Shown: piece by piece, positions 46,824-58,745 of the stretch | How positions within the stretch are numbered: the stretch's first letter is position 1 | Layout: each line of letters begins with the position of its first letter | Notes under the pieces: generated by a model | The model's input: the letters and a program-made list of their open reading frames with translations, nothing else | Told to the model about the DNA's origin: nothing | Databases searched by the model: none | NCBI RefSeq assembly: GCF_022965805.1 | Contig: NW_027330987.1 | Coordinates: forward strand, 1-64,000 | DNA from: Primulina eburnea | Lineage: Eukaryota; Streptophyta; Magnoliopsida; Lamiales; Gesneriaceae | Length of the DNA: 64,000 nucleotides | Direction: 5' to 3' | Program-made: the position numbers and the translations under genes

Positions 46824-47938
46824 TGTTGGAAAATTTAATGTTCGCAATCTTGATTTTGATGTTACTTGTTGTTTTATTTCTAATGAATTTACCTAAGTGC
46901 GCAGAAAGCTGAAACCTATCAGGCTTTGAACTGATCCATTACCGAGCCAAAACTGAAGCTATCAAGACGCAAACTGAAAGTGACAACTGAGCTAACCGAA
47001 CTGATATATCAAGAACAATTCAACTGATTGTTCAGCTGATAAGTGGTTCAGTAGAAGACCTTCAGAAGCCCGGTTAGCTAATGAAGATCTCAACTTATGA
47101 AGAGTTCAACTGACCAGTTCAACTGAAACAGTGAAATCATTTCAGCTAACGAGCTAACTGGTTTCACTACACCAGTTCAAGACCAGTTCAGAGTATCAGT
47201 TAGGAGCCGATCGGCTTGCAGAACACGACAAGCTTATCTAAGTGGAATTTAGCTGTGCACAAGGTTATAAAAGAAATTGTACGATCAAAGTACAATAATG
47301 AACGTTGCAGCAGATCTTAAAGTCGAGACGTTCCAGAATATTTGTCAGAAAGAACAAGACATAAATTTCGAGGAACAGATTCAAATTGCAACGAACATAT
47401 TTGATGAGTCTTGGTGAACGGTCACATAGCCTATATAAATACAAGATCAAGACCATCAACAAAGGGGCGTGAACATCGCAAAGGAGAGGAAGATAGAGCA
47501 TGTATATAAGCATACAAGAAACAACCAGCCCAGACTTGAGGGAACACTTCAATGTGTTATTAGCTTAAGATTAGAAGTACAATTCCCTCAGTGTGTGAGA
47601 ACACTTTTGTGTTGTATTCATAGATCAGTTCTCACACACGCATACACCATCACTCACATATACACAAATAATTGAGCGTATTGAAAAGCTGAGTGAGTCT
47701 TCCACAAAGACATTAAACTTGTGTGTGTAGTCTTTGACACATAGACGTTAAACAAGTGTTGGCTGGAAAGGTGCTTCCTACAGTCTAGACTAGAAGTTCA
47801 GTTAGGTAATAGTATAAGTTGTAACCTGAGTGGGTTTGTACAAGGTGTCGTATAAATCTAAGTCTTCTAGTGGATCCTACCCGAGATGGTAGAAGGGGTG
47901 AAGTAAGAGCAGTTGGGAGTTGACAGCTCTCCCTCCGA
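46824..47938 (+). repeat. LTR 'H', same family as D and A, 3'-truncated
   Basis: TGTTGGAAAATTTAATGTTC, then gcaatcttgattttgatg, matching the LTR start of D (minus) and distantly that of A. It is dense in AACTGA/TCAGTT (46930-47215), with TATA tatataaata near 47432-47441. Similarity to D ends after gatcctacccgag...gagcagttgg, about 290 bp short of the LTR end. Confidence 0.75.
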
Positions 47939-47961
47939 GTTGTAAGCCATTACGATGCAAG

Positions 47962-49269
47962 TGGATCATTAAAAGAAAATACAAAATATGGATTTATAAA
48001 TAAATACAAAGCTCGATTGGTAGCTAAAGGTTTCAAACAAAAGGAAGGATATGAATTCTTTGACACATACTATCTGGTTACTAGGATTACATCCATTCAT
48101 GTTCTCATAGATATCGCTGCATTGCATAACCTCAAGATTCATCAAATGGATGTAAAGACAGCCTTCTTGAATGGAGAACTAGAAGAAGGAATTTACATGG
48201 AACAACCTTAGAGGTTTGTCGTACCCAGATAAAAAAAGAAGGTGTGTAAACTTTTCAAGTCACTATATGGAATCAAACAAGCACCTAAGCAATGACATGA
48301 AAAATTTGACACTACAATGAAATCAAATGGTTTCAAAATCAACTAATGTGACAAATGTGTCTATATTAAAGGTACTGCAATTGCTTATGTAATTGTCTAC
48401 CTTTTTGTTGACGACATGTTGATTATGAAGAGTAACGATGAGTTGATTATGAATACACAGAAAATGTTGAAAAATATTTTGATATGAAGGACTTCGGGTT
48501 ATGTGATATTATATTAAGGATTAAATCTCTAAGACACCTGATGGAATTATTTTATCACAAACTCACTATATTGAAAAGGTAGAAAGATTTAGTTCTTTAA
48601 ACAGTCGTCCTGCTAGAATACCTATAGATTTATGCGTTTATTTAGCAAAGAATCGAGGATAACTTGTCTCAAAACTTGAATATGCAAGGATAATAGGTAT
48701 TATAATTTTCTTGACTAACTGTACCCGTCGAGACCTTACATATATAGTAAATAATTTAAGTAGGTTCACGAGTAATCCAAGTAAGAATCATTGGAAAGCC
48801 TTAACGAAGTGCTTGGATATTTAAAATATATATTAAACTACGTTTGATATGTACAAAATATCTTGCAGTTTTATGATATTGTAATGCCAATTGTATATCT
48901 GACACAAAAGACTCCAAGTTCACTAGCAGATATGTATTCACAATAGGCGGAGCGGTGTCATGGAAATTTTCTAAGCAAACATGTATAGCTCGATCTACTA
49001 TGAAATCCGAGTTCATTTCTTTAGATAAAGCTAGGGAAGAAGCCGAATGGGTAAGAAATTTTCTAGAAGATATTCCTTATTGGAATAAGTCAGTGCCTTC
49101 TATTATTATTCATTGTGATAGTCAATAGAAAACAGGAAGAGCACAGAGCAGCATATACAATGGTAAGTCTTGACTTATTCCATGGAGACATAATATCATA
49201 AGACAAATGATCTTGAACGAGGTTATTTTTGTTGAATATGTGAAATCAAAGGAAAATATAGATATTAAA
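47962..49269 (+). pseudogene. Element E: copia RT and RNase H remnant
   Basis: The best stretch, 48017-48211, reads MVAKGFKQKEGYEFFDTY and HQMDVKTAFLNGELEEG. Further on are SLYGIKQAPK and FVDDM (RT active site, near 48401-48415) in shifted frames. RNase H pieces near 48990-49260 read [14 protein letters not shown] and, after stops, YNGKS and YVKSKENIDI. It is interrupted by many stops and ends where element D inserted. Clearly dead. Confidence 0.85.
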
Positions 49270-50672
49270 TGAAGGATCGAATGTGCTAGTGCCTTCGAAG
49301 GCATTTCGAACACTATATTCTCCAATGAGATGCAATAGCTCGTATTCTAAGAATATTAAAACCGATGAATTAAATTGAGTTTAGTTTAAAATCAAGCAGA
49401 AGAAACTCGAAGTAATTCTTCGTAAAGAAGACTGTTATATTAAAAAAAAATTTATCTCATGTAAACTGAATAACCGAAAGAAGGTAGATTAGTTTTTGCA
49501 TTCATCAGTTTAGTTATTTTAACAACTGAACTGAAGGATACTCTAACTGATCCAAACAGATTTAAAACAGCAGTTAATCAGTTAAATACACAAGATATGT
49601 TTATCGATGTTCGGAGACTTCAACTGCTCCTATGTCACCCCTTTTACTGCCTCGGGTAGGATCCACTAGAAGACTTTGGATTTATACAACACTTTGTACA
49701 AACCCACTTAGCTAGGACATACACTACTGCCTAAACTGAACTCCTAGCTACGATTGAAGGCAGCACCTTCCAGCAAACACTTCTTTAACGTTTATGTGTC
49801 AAAGACTACATACACAAGTTTAACGTCTTTTTGCCAGACTGTATTTGAGTGGTTGAGAGTTTTTGTGTGTGAGAACTGAATAAAGATGTTCTCTCACACT
49901 GAGGGAAATAAGCTTCTAAACTAAGCAGATAACACGTTGAAGTGTCTCTCTGGGCTGTTTGCTTCTGAAAGCTGATGTGCAATGTCTGTGCCCTTTCTTT
50001 GTTCTCCTTGTTTTTTTTTGTTCTACATCTATGTAGAGTCTTCACTGATATTCTCTTTAAATAGGCGGGAAAATTGAACGTACAGTGAGCCTCATTTATT
50101 GTATCCGTTGCATCTTGAATTTGTTTCTTGGACTTTGTGTCTCGACTTTTCGACTGTCCTTCTGAAACGTTTTGTCTTTAATGCTCTGATGAAACGTCCA
50201 TTATTGTTCTTTGACTGGACAATGGATTTGTACCTTGACGTACAGCTGGAATCCATTGAAAGGGTTTGTCTTCATCTTTAACTGAAATATTCTGACTAAT
50301 TATTCGAACTGGTCGGCTGAACTGATATTCAGTTGAGCTGGTGAAATCAGTTGACTCGTCAGTTGAACTGATTTCACTCTCGTTCAAATGAACTGATCAG
50401 CTGGGTTTCTTCATCAGTTGATCATTCGGCTAGCTAGGCTTCTGAGGTTCTCCTGCTGAACCACTTATCAACTGGACAATCAGCCGGACTGCTCAATTGA
50501 TGTAATCAGTTAAACTGATTCGGTTTGTGTGATCAGTTAGTTCTTCAGCTTGCGATGTAAACAGCTAGTGACTGAACCTAACTTCTGCACACTAAGTTAG
50601 ATTATTAGTAATAAAAATTAAAAAGTTTTGTTATCATCAAAATCATGATTGCGAACTTGAAAAGTTGCAACA
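49270..50672 (-). repeat. Element D: 3' LTR (1403 bp)
   Basis: Minus-strand TGTTGCAACTTTTCAAG at 50672 to CGATCCTTCA at 49270. Dense TCAGTT/AACTGA at 50280-50560, including the dyad TCAGTTGAACTGA at 50359-50371. TATA-like tatttaaag near 50055-50065 (minus sense). Confidence 0.88.
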
Positions 50673-51738
50673 ATCTCCTCCTTTTCGATGATTACAAAAA
50701 CTTGAGCAGTTAACCGCAATATATTCAGTTTAAGGGTCAGTACATTCAAACATCGTTAAAAGCTCCCCCTTTATAACTAAATTTAAAGAGGTTTTCAAAA
50801 CAAACCAAAAAACTTCCCCTCCAAAACTGAATTGAAAACATTTTAAGAGAGATAACCAGAATTAAGAAAAGACTTTTCAGTTGATGAAAGGAAAATAATT
50901 TTTCTTAACAATTGAATTTTAAAACTGATTGAAAATTCTAGTTTAAAAAAAATCCCCTCAGAGACTGAATAAAGACCTTTATTTGAAAGATATTTATTTA
51001 ATCATTCATTCAGATATTATAATCATTCAAGCAATGTAGACAAGAAATCTGGAAATATCCATTCAGTCACAACGAAACACAGCTGAACAAATATGATGTT
51101 TATTTAAATAAGTTTCCTTGTATTTACATCTGAGTACATACATCATTTAAAAAGAAAAATTACTACAACATTAGCATATTTTAAACAACATCAGATATCG
51201 GTTGGTTTATGCGACTGAACTGGATATACCATCAACTGGTTACTTGGCTGCTTGAAATGTTGCATCAGTTGTGAGTTCAATTTGCTAGAGAAACGAGTTA
51301 AACTGCTTGAACTGACTTCTTCACAGACTAACTAGTCGAGCAGACTCTGACTAGGCTCAATTGGAATTCAGTTGGTGATTTAATCAACCAACGTCCCAGC
51401 ATGGATGAGTTTCATCTGAAGAACAGCTGACCTGATAGGCTTGCAACTGAAAACTTGTTCAATGAGAAATTTAGCTGTGCATCTTTGCAGATGATTCTCA
51501 GTCTACTGCAGGCTGATTAAAACTCGGAAGTTAAGAATTTAGAGAAGTGCCTACAACGTTAGTTGCAGAACTAATCCTCTCAACTCTTTACTAAAGAGCG
51601 ACATATAAATATTTTCAAATAGTTTTGAAAATAGTATCAAAAACTTTAAATATCTTTTAACACTATTTTAAAGTAATAAATTTTAAAACACAGTTTTCTT
51701 CAAATGTTCTTCTTAGAACAACCGGCTCTGATACCAAT
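50673..51738 (-). other. Element D: noncoding interior
   Basis: From the purine tract CATCGAAAAGGAGGAGAT (50690-50673, minus sense) to the primer site (51724-51736). AT-rich, no ORF over 60 codons. Confidence 0.8.
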
Positions 51739-53138
51739 TTAAGGATCGAGTGTGCTAGTGCCTTCGAAAGAATTTCGAAAACTATATTCTCCAATGAGCT
51801 GCAATAGCTCGTGTTCTAAGAATATTAACACCAATTAATTAAATCGAGTTTGTTTTAAAACCAAGCAAAAGAAACTCGAAGTAATTCTTCGTAAATAAGA
51901 CTGTTATATTAGAAAACATTTTATCTCATGTAAACTGAACAATCGAAAAAGGATAGATTATTTTTTGCATTCATCAGTTCAGTTATGGTAACAACTGAAT
52001 TGAAAGATACTCTAACCGATCCAAACAGTTTGAAAATAGCAGTTAATCAGTTAAATATACAAGAAATGTATATGGATGTTCGCATACCTTCTCCTACGTC
52101 ACCCCTTCTACCGCCTCGGGTAGGATCCACTAGAATACTTTGATTTATACAACACTTTGTACAAATCCACTCAGCTAGGACTTACACTACTGCCTAAACT
52201 GAACTCCAAGCTACGACTGAAGGCAGCACCTTCCAGCCCACACTTCATTAACGTCTATATTTGAAAGACTACATACACAAGTTTAACGTCTTTGTGCAAG
52301 ATTGTATATGAGTGGTTGAGAGTTTTTGTGTGTGAGAACTGAATAAGGATATTCTCACACACTGAGGAAAATAGGCTTATAAACTAAGCAGATAACACGT
52401 TGAAGTGTCCCTCTGGGCTGATTGCTTCTGAAAGCTGATGTGCAATGTGCGTTTCCTTTCTTCGTTCTCCTTGTTTTTTTTGTTCTACATCCATGTTGAG
52501 TCTTTACTGATCTTCTCTTTATATAGGCGGGAAAACTGAACGTACAGTGAGACTCATTTATTGTATCCGTTGCATCTTGAATTTGTTTCTTGGACTTTGT
52601 GTCTCGACTTTTCGACTGCCCTTCTGAAATGTTTTGTCTTTAATGCTCTGATGCAATGTTCATTATTGTCCTTTGACTGGACAATGGCTTTGTACCATCA
52701 CGTACAGCTGGAATCCACTGAAAGAGTTTGGCTTCATCTATAATTGAAAGATTCTGACTGATTCTTCAAACTGGTCAGCTGAACTGATCTTCAGTTGAGC
52801 TGGTGAAATCAGTTGACTCGTCAGTGGAACTGATTTCACTCTCGTTCAGTTGAACTGATCAGCTGGGCTTTTTCATCAGTTGAATACTCATAAGGCTGGT
52901 CAGGCTTCTGAGGTTCTCCTTCTAAACCACCTATCAACTGGACAATCAGCTGGACTGTTCAATTGACGTAATCAGTTAAACTGATTCAGTTTGTGCGATC
53001 AGTTAGTTCTTCAGCTTGCGATGTAAACAGCTCGTGAGTGAACCTAGCTTCTGCACACTAAGGTAGATTATTAGTAACACAAATTAACAAGTTTTGTTAT
53101 CATCAAAATCATGATTGCGAACTTGAAAAGTTCCAACA
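51739..53138 (-). repeat. Element D: 5' LTR (1400 bp)
   Basis: Minus-strand TGTTGGAACTTTTCAAG at 53138. It carries the same AACTGA-rich block (52745-53000) with TCAGTTGAACTGA at 52846-52858. It is followed by the primer site. Confidence 0.88.
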
Positions 53139-53731
53139 TTAAATGTACAAATTGTTATGATGAATGAGCTTAAAACCCACAAAATAAAATATATATATAG
53201 TGGTAACCCAACCTTGTGAATTGGAGATCCCAATACCTTGGTTAAATGGGGAAACTAAGATATAAATATTAGTTTGAGTACTTGGAATCAATGAAGGCCC
53301 ATTCCTATAAAAATCCAAGTAGAAAAGACCTGTAACATGTGGCAAGGTTAAGTTTTGTTTTTTTAGTGATTCCTATACCTAAGAGGTAAGGTATAACATG
53401 ATACTCTAGATAAGAGATCACCTATATAAATGAGAAGTAATGGCTGCTTAAATGAAAAGCAGTTATGAATCTAAGATATGGTTTAGGGCCAGATTTGACA
53501 CAATGTGAGAACCAGAATATGTTAGAATTTTTGTTGTATAAGTACTATTGACTTGATTTACATAAACGGTTGGCTAGTTCAAGACATCATGTCACTACAC
53601 AGCTAATAATCCGATAGTATATTACCAAGGAAGGTTTAAAGCCAAAAACTACCAATTTTGATGCAATAATAATTCACAAGAGTTTTCAAGTGAATTTGCA
53701 TACATGCATTAATTTCATTCACTTGGAGGAT
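53139..53731 (+). other. Element E: segment between pol remnant and 3' LTR
   Basis: Contains ggtaacccaaccttgtgaat and ttggagatcccaatacct, wording often seen just after RNase H in plant copia elements. It ends with acttggaggat, a purine-rich tract before the LTR at 53732. Confidence 0.65.
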
Positions 53732-54457
53732 TGTTGGATAAGGGGTAAGTAGTGAATGAAAGGAAGTGAGAGCTATCTGACATTAGGAAATGAGCCAATT
53801 ATAGTATTCCTTATTAGCTCCAAGTTTTAGCTAAGGGTTTTGGACCAAAAAGCGCCGAAATTTTTTAGAAGGAGAAGAGCTGATAGGGTGGGTCTCGAGG
53901 AAATACACGCGTGAGCACGCGCGGGGCCAACTTGTCTCGGCCTGGTCCAGTGAGGTGAGATCTCTTGACCGTATTAATCTTTTTGGACAAAATTTATTTT
54001 GAAAATAATTTTTATTTTCGAAACAAAGATTTTCATTCGGAAACTTTATGTCCCTTCCGAACTAGTGCATCCAGAAGTTTGCACACTTCAGTCCGAACCA
54101 ATGCGTCTCATTTGACTGTCCTTTGGCACAAAACCGCGTGTCCCGTGGCTTATCACAGAAGGATGTGTCCCCTGGATTATCACAATTGGTGACTCATTCT
54201 TTAAATAATCCATCTGCAAGCATTCATCGTATGCTTTCGCATACATTCTCTTGAAAAGTTCAGGTATACACATTGTTTGCTGACATTCAGAATTTGATGC
54301 GCTGCAATTTCTGGATCGAAGTTGCTGTATTTTAGAGACGACTGTCATTCCGTATAACACTTACTTACTGGCAAATTCGTCTTGCGGAAAATTGATTTTT
54401 CTTGGCTCAACTTATACTCGCTGTGAATCCAATATCAAAACAGAAAGACTTATAACA
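53732..54457 (+). repeat. Element E: 3' LTR (726 bp)
   Basis: TGTTGGATAAGGGG to GACTTATAACA. TATA-like ctttaaataatcc near 54200-54212. Confidence 0.8.
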
Positions 54458-54760
54458 ACACTTTGAATCCCAAACTAGTAAACGAGGATTGCGAGACATT
54501 TGTATTTGGTGGTTGGTGCTAGCTTTCCTTGGAGCCTTGGAGGCTAATACATTTTGTATCCTCGAAACCAAGTAGTACACATAAATATCTCAATGTTGAC
54601 TTATTAATGTTACTTATTATATATGTGTTTATTTTAACGCTTTAATAAGAAATTAGACAATTTTAAAAATATAAAAATTCTTGAAATATATATTATTGTT
54701 TGTCGAAAAAGCCTCTATTAAAAAATTTAATATTATTCCAAATTTAACTACATGAGTTTT
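54458..54760. other. Unassigned AT-rich DNA
   Basis: No gene or repeat boundary seen between element E and the gypsy LTR pieces. Confidence 0.5.
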
Positions 54761-56700
54761 GTGACGACCCGATACTTAAAATAATATTAATTTAATATTT
54801 TTGGAAGAAGAAAAAATCTTATTATATAATTAATTATAAACATAGCTTAAGATAAAATAATTATCACCATGCATTTTACAAATAAATTTAATAATAAAAC
54901 TATAACTTTTGAATACCACAATCATAAAAATCTCAAGTTACTAACGACTTATTAAATTTGGAAAAGTTTAACACTAATGCATAAAAATCAGAGTAAAATG
55001 ATTTCAAAACGTGCATAAATAAAATATCATGATCTGCAAGGTCCTCGAGTTTGCAATACCACTGGTCCGAGCTGGCTCACTGGTCACCGCCTCCTGTCTC
55101 CTCATCTATATCATCTACATCGATCAATTCTAGTGAGTCTAATGAATCAGTATGCATAAACTGTGATGACAAGTAATACATAAATAAAATTCATGCAATT
55201 TAAACATAGCTCGTAGATGGCATAATTGAGCATAAATATGTATAACGCGACTTTCCTACATAAACATTATCCAAAAATCATATTTTCATGCTCGTAATAT
55301 ATAATCGTAATCGTAAATCATTTTGGGTAGATTTATGTTCCATGCAAGTGGTCAATAACATAAATCTTCTGATCAAAGTAACCACATTATTAGGTCGACG
55401 AGGATCACCACATCCCTTGGACCGGATGTTCACTCTCTAACATACAACATAATTCCTCCTTAGAGGTTAGAGAGGCCCCCAGACACGTTCTCCGGCTTCA
55501 AAACCCATAAACATAATTGGCCACAAGACAATCGGATACCTCAAAAATAATAATTTAGCGTGTCATACATACTTACGAACATCATGTACCTCGTTAGATG
55601 ATCACCGGACATGCTGCCAAAAATCCTCAAATAATATCCAAAACAGCCCCTAAAGATGCATTTGGATGTGTAGTACTCCTGAATTAAATAGAACAACTTA
55701 GGACGTACCAGACTAGGGACTCAACTCACACGTGAACTACATCCCCATCTACTATACAAGGCCCTAAACCATCCCCAAACCATGACAGAACCCCTTAATC
55801 TACGCATATCGATCTATCAAATAAAAGCTGCCCAAGGAATGACACATATGCGCTCCGCATGACTCCCTACTGATTCCAACTCGAACCAAGCCCTAGACTC
55901 GACCTTTAGACATCACTTAAGATGCTGGTTCAACCATTTCTAGCTAAATATTCACGCTCCAGCCCTAAACAAACCCTAGCCATACGCAATCGCGACACTC
56001 ACACATACGCACATTTGCCTACTCAATTCCAGCAACCCTTCTGTTAAACCAGACCCTAAGACAACAAGACCAAGCTTACCCAAAGACCCTAAGATCCCGC
56101 CTAGACCCTAGCCACGAGCCCTGGCCCAGCCATGCATTGAGCCACACGACTGAAGTTTCGACCACCCTTACGTGCAACAATTGCTTCTTATGACTTCTTG
56201 TTGTACTAGCGGCCTAACTACCTATCACGAACCACCTAATAACATATAAACACACCCCATAATTCAACCATACATAGCAGCATGCCTTCGGATCGGTCTA
56301 GCGAAGCCTGAGATCAAGAAACTCAAGAAAACATGGAAGTTCATACGTATTTTGTATCGAAAACTATATTGGTAACATTATACCACTCATATAATCAAAC
56401 CTACAAATTTTCATGCATATTTCATATCAAAATACAGTATATAACATGATCGATGTGTCAAAGAAGGTTTTAGACATGCCTTTGTGTTTTAAAAGTACGA
56501 ATTATCGAATACTGACGTGGAGAAGACTGAGTCCGATCAGAGAGAAAGGTGCAGCATTTTCTAGCTAAAAAAGTGACGAAAATCTTCAAGAGAGGTAGGG
56601 AGAAGGTTTTGGTAATGGTGGTTGCTAGGAGAGGAAGCCAAAAACCCAAACCCAGACTTGAATCTCTCGGTCGCTATGTGTGAGTGAATCCTCCTATTTA
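54761..56700 (-). repeat. Gypsy LTR piece 3, lacking U3
   Basis: Minus strand: starts at the TATA region (cataaataggagg, about 56700) with a leader (ctcttgaagattttcg) and ends ATCGGGTCGTCACA at 54761. U3 is missing; where it should be, LTR piece 2 ends. Near 55120-55040 the minus strand reads like Tekay-type U5 (gatgaggagacaggaggcgg). No primer site follows. Confidence 0.6.
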
Positions 56701-58382
56701 TGTGGGGACCCAGACGCTAACTCATTTCTTAATCTTCTCTGGGATTAAATGGATCAATTAAATAGACTAGGTCGAAATTTTTTAAAAATAATACACAAGT
56801 GTACAAAATACTACAACATGTGATAATCAATCTTATTTCATTTACAAGATCAAGTGCAATATCTACCAAATGATCCAAGATACAAAACTTATTAAAAATA
56901 CAATCATAACAAACTAGGGTTCAACAACTACATATCAAGTGTTGAAAGTCAATTCTACTTCTGGGCTAGGATCTCCACTCTAATCTCGATCTCTCATCCT
57001 GTTCTCGACCTTGATCATGTCTCACCTGTTGTCATGCACACATACAAACACAACAACAGTCGGATAACTTCAGTGAGAATATAATTCCCGGTATAAACAA
57101 TGTATACATGAATTTCATATAAGCATATACAAAAGCATAAACATATATCATAATCCATAATCTAGGAAAACATAAATCGATACAAACTGTAAATCAAACT
57201 CTTTAACTCTTAATCTTTGACTCGACTCTTATCTAGTCTAGGGATCCCAGTTTGAATAAGAACTCAATGAGTCTCCCATCTACTCTCCCCATCTAGATGG
57301 TGGTACGTTCTTATTCCCAGACTTCGGTATGTTATATCGAATCTCTACAATAGGAGTCGATCTACTCCTAAGCACATCGATATAAACCAAACGTCCAGTG
57401 ACTTGGCACCTCTGCCAAAGAATTTTCCTCGATATCTATCTTCTATTCTCTGCTTTTCTATAAATCAATAGAACAAGCATATAAATTCAAACAATACAAA
57501 GGTATTAAAGCAATAACAAATAAGTATGTGGTTTTGGGAAACTCAAGTTATCTCTTACTCGAGTTGTATCTCCCGATTAACATTGATTTATACATTTCTT
57601 TTCTCGGGGTTCTTGGTTGACTAATTCAAATCTCACTCTAGCTTTGTTCTGTCTTCGAAGCCTTCAATATCAATCTGGAATGAAATTCGAGAAGTCCAAT
57701 ATTACATACAACTCAAACAATACATGATTTACTCAATACTCAATCTTATCAAATTCTGACGGCATAACGGCGCAGTCTCGAGATACCAGCAATACAATAT
57801 CAGTAGATACCAATAACAAATACAAGTCATAACTCTCAAAATCTGCAGTCTCAATCAAACATAATCTGAAAAATCATAATAATTGCAAACGGTGTCTGTT
57901 CTTCGATCCGGATACGATTACAATAATCTCAGGAACACATAATATAACTCAAATTATGATTCTCCCAACAATAATTTTTCGAACCATGCTGAAAAGTAAT
58001 CAAACTTACATTATTTCGAAGTTCTTGATGACATAAGCACGTTACTAAACTTGGATAAAAAATCAGACGGCCGGATCTTGCGCAAATCAAATTCTAAGAT
58101 AAAAAAAAATTGAGGATTTTCTGAAGCTTGTCTCGATTCTTCCTTGAAAATTCTAAAGAGAATTGAAGAAGTTCATTATTTAAGTGCATGGCAAGACAAG
58201 TGGTTAATTCTTCATACTGCACGTCTCGCGCATATGCGCGTCCAACCCCGGCGCATATGCTCGAGACCTACTGTCTCGGCGCATAAAAATTCTTCTGCTC
58301 GCGCATATGTGCGTCCCATGCTCGCGCATATGCGCGAGACCTACTGTCTCAGCGCTTGTACATAAAACTTGATCACGCATAT
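56701..58382 (-). repeat. Gypsy LTR piece 2, with palindrome array
   Basis: Minus strand ends GTCTGGGTCCCCACA at 56701. The U3 side carries the CGCGCATATGCGCG array (58227-58335) and a TATA-like cttaaataatg near 58180. Its final 400 bp are homologous to piece 1 (shared gcatgcacacatacaaa-type and gtataaacaatgtatacatg wording). The U3 start is missing or abuts piece 1. Confidence 0.6.
58227..58335 (-). promoter_or_regulatory. CGCGCATATGCGCG array in LTR piece 2
   Basis: A perfect 14-bp palindrome at 58227-58240, a partial one centred at 58255, another at 58306 (cgcgcatatgtgcg) and a perfect one at 58323-58336. These are two pairs with 22- and 23-bp spacing. gagacctactgtctc-type blocks (58263-58277, 58337-58351) follow each pair. 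Upstream of the TATA-like site in minus sense. Confidence 0.65.
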
Positions 58383-58745
58383 TGTGGGGACCCGGACGCT
58401 AATCATGTTCTAAATCATAATTATGACTAATTAATCAATTAATATAAACAGGGTCTAAATTTTTTTTTAAATGCAAAGCGGAAACGTAATGTAATTTACT
58501 TCAAATTACATATTAAACATAAACATACAATCATGTGTTATCTACAAGAATTCAACTAGGTTCAACTACATATCAGTGCTGAATCCTAAGTTGCTTCGAA
58601 GATCTCCATGCTATCTAGTCCAGGCTCGTTCTCTTCTTGACCCTGATCCTATCCCACCTGTTGCCATGCACACATACAAATAAGACAACAGCCGGATAAC
58701 TCTGGTGAAAATTACATTCTTAGTATAAATCATGTATACATGCAC
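58383..58745 (-). repeat. Gypsy LTR piece 1, 3' end only
   Basis: Minus strand from about 58745 to GCGTCCGGGTCCCCACA at 58383. Homologous to 56701-57120. It replaces the integrase end of element F, so the junction at 58745 is a recombination or deletion breakpoint. Confidence 0.65.

Larger units (their letters stand above)
49270..53138 (-). mobile_element. Element D: non-autonomous LTR retrotransposon
   Basis: Minus strand with 5' LTR 53138-51739, primer site TGGTATCAGAGCC (51736-51724), about 1.05 kb of noncoding interior, purine tract (50690-50673) and 3' LTR 50672-49270. The perfect 5-bp duplication TTAAA is at 49265-49269 and 53139-53143. It has all cis signals but no gag or pol, so it was either mobilised in trans or deleted internally. 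The LTRs differ at many sites, so it is older than Athila or Tekay. It belongs with the A/H LTR family. Confidence 0.88.
46359..54457 (+). mobile_element. Element E: old Ty1/copia element, deleted and twice invaded
   Basis: LTR pieces at 46359-46823 (TGTTAGATAAG) and 53732-54457 (TGTTGGATAAG to TATAACA). Flanks gcact (46354-46358) and acact (54458-54462) agree in four of five bases, fitting an aged target duplication. Inside: truncated LTR H (46824-47938), decayed RT/RNase H (47962-49269), complete inserted element D (49270-53138), and a 3' noncoding segment. Gag, protease and integrase are missing, lost by deletion between LTR H and RT. Confidence 0.75.
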
